Source of the DNA: Halichondria panicea
Taxonomy: Eukaryota; Porifera; Demospongiae; Suberitida; Halichondriidae
Length of the DNA stretch: 64,000 nucleotides
Reading direction: 5' to 3'
Assembly (NCBI RefSeq): GCF_963675165.1
Contig: NC_087391.1
Coordinates: 2,065,001-2,129,000 of the forward strand
Within the stretch, counting starts at the first letter, position 1, and the number at the start of each line of letters is the position of its first letter. A program made the position numbers and the translations under genes. Shown here one piece after another: positions 59,101 to 64,000 of this stretch. Below the pieces are notes generated by a model. The model saw only the letters and a list, made by a program, of their open reading frames with translations. It was not told where the DNA came from and did not search any database.

Positions 59101-62100
59101 GGTTACCTGTAGAGAGTTACGAGGAGGCGGGCGGCCTTGTGTGAGAGGGTGCGGTCTCCCCTAGCAAAGCACGCATGTAGCAAGGACGTCAGGAAAACAG
59201 AGAGGGAGTTCACCAGCAAAGAGTAACCTTCACTGAAAGGGGATGGATCAACGGAATAATTTAACATCCAAAAAAGATTGTTACTGTATATCTTCTAATT
59301 TATCGGACACTTCTAATTACCCCGGACACTCTTTTGGGCAATTTTCGTTGTTCTAATACAACGGACACTCCAGTGCTTTAATATTACATTTGTTCTAAAT
59401 ATCCGGACAATACCCTTGAAAAGTTGATAGACGGCAAAAGACTTAGAGTGGTACAGTTAGATAGCTTTGAGAGCTAGTTTTAGATAGCTAGTGCAACTAT
59501 TCAGTCGCACACTGTTCTATTAAACTTAGCTAGCTCGCATGCAGCTGCTTGCTTGTTCTAATTATTCCGGACACTTTGCATGCTGTATAAAAATCTGTTC
59601 CAATTATACCCGGACAATTTCCAAAATAATTATTTTTGCTGTCCGATAAACTAGAAGATATACGGTAGTTATCCATAAAATCCCATCCAAAATTCAGATA
59701 CTACATGTAGTAATTTAGAGTATCGGCACAAGACTGAAAATGGCATTCTGCACGTTATTTTTAACAGACATGCAAAGGTACTGACTCAAGCGTAGAGAGG
59801 TTTTCAATGGTATCCCACGCATGCGTACAAATGTTGATATTGCACCTGTTAGGAGTGTTGCAATGCAGGCATGCTATCCAACAGAGGAGATCGAGTACTT
59901 GAGTTACTACTCTTTTACTAAGCAAGTCGGCTGCTTCGAGAGGTCGTTCCCCCTCTTTGACCACACCCCCACAAGCAATGATGGCCAACTTTGTCATGAA
60001 GAGGGGGTCACACACAAGCAGGGGGAGGAGTTTTGGGGACATTAAAGGGCCAAGGTCAGTGAGGGGTCGAGAGGACTTGTGGAGGGTGACAGAGAGTGTT
60101 GCCTGGGTGAGGTAACAGACATGTGTGTGTGTGTGATAATTATGATTAAAGTAGGGATGTGAGTTTCCAAGTAAGTACATGTACATGCATGTAGAGACGG
60201 AGCACATGTACGTACATGCATGTAGAGACGGAGCACATGTACGTATCATACCCAAAAGTCACTACAATGTAATGCACTGTAATTATAAGTCACACTTGTG
60301 ACTCTTTAGACTGATTGCGGAGATGAAGGGATGCTTTCTGTTCATGTTACATGTACATCTGTTTGTGTCTTAAACAACTTTAATTATATGTCTATGGGGT
60401 ATCAATCCAACGTAACAGCCCACCCCCTCCCAGGAAGTTACTGTACACTATTATGCACAAGTGAATTTGTAAAGCTTACACATACAGTACTAACCTAACC
60501 AATCACAACACGAAAAGGTACATGCATGTGCATGTGTTGTATGGTACACATACATGTATGTAACAATGCGTGTACAAGGGATGCATGGGCATCTAATTGC
60601 CCATGCATCGTCTAATTACCTGCACTGAAACAAACTTGGACTTCGTTTGGTCATTAGGAGGTTGCTTGACGTAATGCCGAAAGGCCTTAGTCCGCCACGC
60701 CCCTCTTGTTGCCGTGGTATCAGTCAAAGGCTCAGCCGAGAAAGACACCTTGTTGTAGTTGGGTGCAAATAAATCTTCAAACAAGAGCCATAAAATGGGT
60801 GGGGCAGTCACAGCCAAAAGTGGATGTGATAGAACAACAGTCAGTGATTTCCCGGTAATGTCCACTAGCGACTTTATTTTGATTGGACCCAAGAGGGTGT
60901 CGCATTCTGATGGGTCAGTGCTAGTGGGTGTGGTCCATTTTGGGCGGAGTAGAGAGAGGGAGGCTGTCTCTTTCAGACACTGGGAGCTGGCAATATTGAG
61001 TGTGATCGCTATGGACGATATGGGGTACTCAGAATGGGGGACGGGGGACAGTTCAAACTTGTACCTGCACCTGTAGTGGGCGAACACTCATTACCGGCAC
61101 ATTCCTACCAGCACAGCACATTTACATACAATATGTGAGGCTAAGAAACCTTCCAGCATGTTGAAAGATACATGGGTTTTAGTATTGGCCTAGAAACGAC
61201 ATTATTTAGATACCACAAAGGCAGCTAACCCACTTACTTCGTTCTGGAGCTGATGCCAGAGGGGGGTTGGTACAGCCACACCCTCCCAGTCTGCCACGCC
61301 TTCTTATTTCCTGTCACAGCTTTGCCACGCCCACCATTAAACAAATGAGAGGGGCTTCCCCTGTGGTACTGGTGGAGGGAGATCTGTCGCCAGTCTTGAG
61401 GGGTGGAACCAGTGAACTCGATACCCTCAGGGGATGACTCTGTTAGTACCGATAACTGATCCAGCTCGGAGGGAGTCAAGGAACGAGTCTGGAGATCTGT
61501 AGGAAGAAATTGATAAATTGTAAATGCTGGTTGAAACCATTGCACTTAAGGCACGAGGTACATGTACATGTACCTCGTGCCTAAGTAACTGTGTACTAAA
61601 GTAGCAATTATGCACAGCAGACTAATACATGTACACGCAGACAATGCCCTTCTCTTTTCTGTACACAAAACGTCGAGTTGGTATCAATATACATGTATCC
61701 ATATGACAGACATTAGGACACACCACAATCGATGCCTTGAAGGCACCACAGTACAATGCTTATTTCGTAGATCTAGCTCACAATGTATATCTAGCAAAAC
61801 AACAGGGCACAATCATGAAGGTAATTTTAAATTTTACTCACCTTGTTTGAGATCCTCCATCTTGATTTGTTTTGTCTCATCACTCCCCTTGTCTAGTCCG
61901 AGCATCCAGAGTTTCCCGTTGCTAGTAGTCACGGCCAGCTGGCACGTTGCCGGGCAATACGTACAGTCCACCATACGACTAGTAGGATCCTCACAGTTGG
62001 AGCATTGGTAGGTAGCTACCGGCAACGGGGAGGGTAGGCTGACATCATACACTACCACTCGACCACTTCCAAAGAGGACTGCAAGAAGAATAGGATTGTT

Positions 62101-63551
62101 TGAGTCTTCGGAGTGAGTTTCACTGTTATCAGAAAGAGCTCTTATGCAAACAACCGGTTCGTCCACTGGTATCACACAGAAAGAGCTTGCCGTAATGTGT
62201 CCATTTTGACTGAGTGAGATCACAAACAAAGTACAAGTGGAAGAGTCACTTTTATCCTCTTTTAAGATGGAATCTGAAGTCGATACTGTACAACTGACAG
62301 CAAGTAGCCGACCGCTATCCAGGGGTACAATTTGCCTTATTTGTGGCAACCCCTCAAAATCACTCGGAACAATGTCATTCCCTAGTGAAAAGCTTTGTGA
62401 ATATTCTAAGGTGGCAGGCAACTCAGGATCGTCAGTGCCGGCTTTACTGGGAGCTTCCCACGATTGATTAGAGTAGACCGGTGGCTGCATCGACGGATGA
62501 TCCATCAACGGTATATATTCAGGGTCAAGGTCTATGGCAATGGGAGATATATAGGTAGACGGTGGCTTCTGTGATTTTCTCTTTTTGCGAATTTTTGAGC
62601 AGACTTTGTGTAGCATCAGCATTGCGACACATTTGTTGTCTCTAAATATGGTTACGCCTGTAATTAGAACAGCTGTACAAATTTCGGGAGTTGATGTAGA
62701 CAATACATGTTTCTCAACAGATACAACAGACAAGGCAGTGACGTGAAAACGTCTCTTCTTGCTAACGGGCTCTGTTTCAGGGTCCTCTGAAAATTTCATT
62801 TTCACATCTTCTTCAATGGTTTGTTCTGAGCTAATATCCGTGGAATCAGTGTCAGTCGGACTAGAAGGTTGAAGAGAGGGATTCACTAAAACAGTGTCTT
62901 TAGTATCTGGGGTGAGTTCAATGGTAGGCATAGAGGATGGGGTGCCTTCGGTTTCAACAGCTGCTGATATTTGATTCGTGTTAGGGTCTTTATTGATAAT
63001 CGATGACTGTTCGACATCTTTAATATGCTCTGGCAGTGGATCAGGTGGAGCTGGTGTGTCTACTAACAATGGCACAGTGGCCTGTTGAAAGGTGGCGTCT
63101 TCGTCCTGTGAGTGCGATGATGAGGGGCTGCTGTCTGAGGTAAGAGGAACGGCCATGTCCAGGTACATCGAGACGTGGTCCTCTGTCAGATCAAGATGAG
63201 CGTGTTCCTACAGCAGAATAGTATGTAAATCGTAAAATTATTATTAATTATTATAGTACAGATCCAGGCTAGGTGATTTGTGTGTTACATGTAGTTAACA
63301 CACAAATCTAAAAACCTATACTTACTATGATAAAGAGTCCTCTGTCCAGATCCCAGACTGCTATTCGTCCTTGTTCCGTTCCAAGTGCCACTAGCCCGGT
63401 TCCAATACTAGTGGACATACAGCATACAGTGTCCCTGTCATGGGTATATTCCGATGCAGGATGGGAGGACTCGGTGATAGCCAGAGGCACATTGGCCGTG
63501 TATTCCCCTCTCACAAAGCGGCACTGGAAGGCGTGGCGTTCGTGTTCAGAC
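37810..63551 (-). CDS. BIRC6: BIRC6 (BRUCE/Apollon) giant E2/E3 ubiquitin ligase, partial
   Basis: BIRC6 ubiquitinates pro-apoptotic proteins, caspases and LC3, blocking apoptosis and tuning autophagy. I chained 28 exons with consistent phases: 63551-63326, 63207-61842, 61496-61238, 61070-60620, 60102-59786, 59232-59107, 58919-58671, 58307-57329, 57101-56401, 55815-55407, 55092-54847, 54632-53092, 52868-52681, 52463-51218, 51028-50891, 50694-50476, 50225-50082, 49524-48156, 47994-47844, 47670-47445, 47262-46973, 45340-45139, 43373-42808, 41965-41745, 40901-40740, 40452-40375, 40220-40032, 38004-37810. Total 12,454 nt, about 4,150 codons; human BIRC6 has about 4,860 residues. Anchors matching the vertebrate protein include [64 protein letters not shown] and the UBC domain. 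The 5' exons lie beyond the window. Confidence 0.95.
38134..38542. mobile_element. Mutator-like MITE with 9-bp target duplication
   Basis: TIRs of about 58 bp begin TAGTCTCGCGAGCAGAC, with GGGAACGTCTGGTAACTATT and GCAGCAATTCC shared by both ends. They are flanked by identical 9-bp GGTGTCATA (38125-38133 and 38543-38551). It lies in the last BIRC6 intron. A 9-bp duplication is characteristic of Mutator-like elements. No transposase is encoded in the 409 bp. Confidence 0.8.
38885..39392. repeat. Inverted-repeat element in last BIRC6 intron
   Basis: CAGGAAAGAGAGGGATTAGCAA near 38899 is inverted near 39355 (TTGCCAATCCCTCTCTTTCCTG). The interior is noncoding. Between it and the preceding exon (40032) lie a degenerate CCGTATAG piece (about 39870) and no gene. 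Confidence 0.55.
41016..41535 (+). mobile_element. TGCCTCGGTG-family repeat, near full length
   Basis: It starts TGCCTCGGTGCGCATGCACA, contains (TG)n at 41055-41099, then CAGCTGCTCAAGGATCAATG, and ends CACCAAGGCATCAGCACCC. It lies in the BIRC6 intron between exons 40901 and 41745. Confidence 0.75.
42481..42513. repeat. Short perfect hairpin in BIRC6 intron
   Basis: CAAGGGCGTATAC and GTATACGCCCTTG pair perfectly around a 7-nt loop. Confidence 0.7.
43671..44814. mobile_element. 1,144-bp foldback element in BIRC6 intron
   Basis: The two halves are near-perfect reverse complements of more than 500 bp each, beginning TATGGCGCTCCATTTGTTTC and ending with its complement. Direct repeats CAATAC flank it (43665-43670, 44815-44820), consistent with a 6-bp target duplication. 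Each arm contains many degenerate ATTGTCAATAATTATC sub-repeats plus a conserved inner segment (AACACGTACTG, AAGACCCTTGCTAAAGC). It encodes no protein. In the BIRC6 pre-mRNA it would form a very long hairpin. Confidence 0.9.
44870..44981. mobile_element. Small TIR element (CAGGTGGCATATACGGCACC)
   Basis: CAGGTGGCATATACGGCACC at the left and its exact complement at the right extend to 23 bp; total 112 bp. It lies 55 bp from the foldback, in the same intron. Confidence 0.8.
45383..46200. repeat. 34-bp minisatellite and adjoining duplication in BIRC6 intron
   Basis: About a dozen units of ACCTAAGCTGTAGGTACGTG plus CAGCAATCATACGT run from 45383 to about 45800. The following segment (CATGAACATCAGTTATAACA ... 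AAGACAGGAACATGTACAT) is repeated at about 46080-46200. It is noncoding and within the intron between 45341 and 46972. Confidence 0.85.
48156..49524 (-). other. BIRC6: BIRC6 1.37-kb exon, armadillo/UBL-like body
   Basis: 456 complete codons. The first part ([34 protein letters not shown]) is helical-repeat-like. [20 protein letters not shown] resembles a jelly-roll strand set, and a ubiquitin-fold-like insertion would follow by analogy with human BIRC6. The exon ends [20 protein letters not shown], a region conserved in vertebrates as SLLETCPIQS...GLALIAERLP. Domain names are by position relative to the human protein, not by search. Confidence 0.7.
51218..52463 (-). other. BIRC6: BIRC6 1.25-kb exon with jelly-roll-like segment
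   Basis: The end of the exon ([54 protein letters not shown]) aligns by pattern with human CDLTIHLPAAVLLKEIHIQ...YIKIQLVKAEVASAVCLRL...LGLSQIKLLGLTAFG. That part has been described as a carbohydrate-binding-like beta-sandwich. The earlier part is helical. Assignment is by remembered homology. Confidence 0.75.
53092..54632 (-). other. BIRC6: BIRC6 longest visible exon, with acidic linker
   Basis: 513 codons. A helical start ([19 protein letters not shown]) is followed by a Ser/Glu/Asp-rich low-complexity linker (about 54420-54060; [19 protein letters not shown]), a basic helix ([19 protein letters not shown]), and then a long helical armadillo-like tract. The acidic linker corresponds in position to the acidic region of human BIRC6 around EIDLELLQDLMEVDIDPLD. 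Confidence 0.75.
56005..56210. mobile_element. TA-flanked MITE in BIRC6 intron
   Basis: CCGTATAGCGGGTAATTTTC at the left and GAAAATTACCCTCTCTAGGG at the right are imperfect inverted repeats between TA dinucleotides. Inner GACAAAATATTCGTGGTT is also inverted. It is a sister subfamily of the 1609/3424 MITEs. Confidence 0.75.
59284..59665. mobile_element. TA-flanked TIR element in BIRC6 intron
   Basis: CTGTATATCTTCTAATTTATCGGAC and GTCCGATAAACTAGAAGATATACGG are terminal inverted repeats, flanked by TA. GGACACTTCTAATTA-type motifs recur inside. About 380 bp, noncoding. Confidence 0.75.
61842..63207 (-). other. BIRC6: BIRC6 N-terminal propeller exon
   Basis: 455 codons. It opens [20 protein letters not shown] and runs through a Ser/Thr/Asp-rich disordered linker (about 63130-62750) with a basic KKRRFHV patch. 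WD40-like blades follow ([56 protein letters not shown]). It joins the next exon in phase 1. Confidence 0.85.
63326..63551 (-). other. BIRC6: BIRC6 exon with second half of the BIR zinc site
   Basis: It encodes [22 protein letters not shown], matching the human BIRC6 BIR end SEHERHSPNCPFVKGEHTQNVP. The H-x6-C zinc ligands (His of SEH, Cys of FQC) are kept. A WD-like blade follows ([19 protein letters not shown]). The CxxC half of the BIR must be in an exon right of the window. Confidence 0.9.
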
Positions 63552-63647
63552 CTGGGAGGGTGGGTAGTAGTTTGATCGTGGTAGACTGTGTTGATATACA
63601 TGTAGGCAAGAAGATATGGAAATAATAGGAAAACCTCTCTATAATTA

Positions 63648-64000
63648 TGCCTCGGTGCGCATGCGCAAGCGAGGTATACGGTAGTGTGTTTGTGTGTCTG
63701 TCTGTACTGTGTGTCAGTGTTTGTAGACTGCTACAGCTGCTCAAGGTAGCCTCGTCCCCAGGCTTTATTTTCTTGTTCTTGTCTGTTCTCTCAATATAAA
63801 TGAGCTAGAGATGATGGGAGGCACTAAAGAAGGACATGATGGACGTAAAAGAAAAAGTAAAGCCTGGTATGCGAAGTCGCGTGATCCACATACATTTTTA
63901 TGAACGTGGGCGATATGTATCCCACAATCGTGACGTAGAGTATTCCCCCACGCATTAATTAAGACTCTAAGAAAATCTACCGAAGGCCAGGATCTAGGAG
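63648..64000. repeat. TGCCTCGGTG-family fragment and flanking intron
   Basis: 63648-63747 matches the first 100 bp of the TGCCTCGGTG repeat. From 63748, TAGCCTCGTCCCCAGGC resembles the constant end of the hairpin family, and AAAGCCTGGTATGCG (about 63858) may be its partner. No BIRC6 exon is found here. Confidence 0.6.

Noticed and set aside
1-64000. tRNA, rRNA or snRNA genes
   Set aside because: I saw no convincing tRNA box pairs, rRNA segments or spliceosomal RNA cores on reading; a covariance-model scan would decide.

Overview
This window is nuclear DNA from an intron-rich animal and is most consistent with a demosponge. The support is compact GT-AG introns, AT-rich intergenic DNA full of short inverted-repeat transposons, a metazoan-type BIRC6 gene, secreted tectonin lectins in tandem, and recently duplicated single-exon seven-transmembrane receptor genes. 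The species is inferred from genome style and gene content; no marker gene proves it.

Positions 1-6,700 hold the 5' end of a WDR74-like ribosome-biogenesis gene (minus strand) followed by a dense nest of non-autonomous TIR elements and foldbacks. Positions 7,600-9,000 carry an intact family-92 glycosyltransferase (GT92) gene. Positions 9,980-11,950 hold the decayed 3' half of a Ty3/gypsy retrotransposon (minus strand). Positions 12,570-14,860 are a tandem array of units of about 100 bp, interrupted by a 609-bp TIR element whose empty site can be read from the neighbouring units. Positions 16,800-18,120 contain coding-like debris of an unknown element next to a frameshifted partial copy of the GT92 gene.

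Positions 18,355-22,140 carry two plus-strand multi-exon genes: a TauD/clavaminate-synthase-like Fe(II)/2-oxoglutarate dioxygenase (six exons) and the rRNA-processing PIN-domain protein FCF1 (five exons, the first contributing only the ATG). Positions 22,637-25,762 carry two paralogous secreted tectonin lectins on the minus strand, one interrupted by an in-frame TGA. Positions 26,520-34,043 carry three copies of a seven-transmembrane receptor gene on the minus strand; only the middle copy is intact, and the others have different single lesions.

Positions 37,810-63,551 are a single minus-strand gene, BIRC6 (the giant hybrid E2/E3 ubiquitin ligase). I could chain 28 exons with consistent splice phases, about 12.45 kb of coding sequence or roughly 4,150 codons, from the second half of the BIR zinc site through the WD40-like propeller and armadillo/jelly-roll body to the C-terminal UBC domain and stop codon. 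The N-terminus lies beyond the right edge. Its introns host several TIR elements, including a 1,144-bp near-perfect foldback and a 409-bp element with a 9-bp target duplication.

The genes do not form a pathway. WDR74 and FCF1 both serve ribosome biogenesis. The lectins and receptors are lineage-specific secreted or surface families in active birth and death. Most of the remainder is shaped by inverted-repeat transposons.
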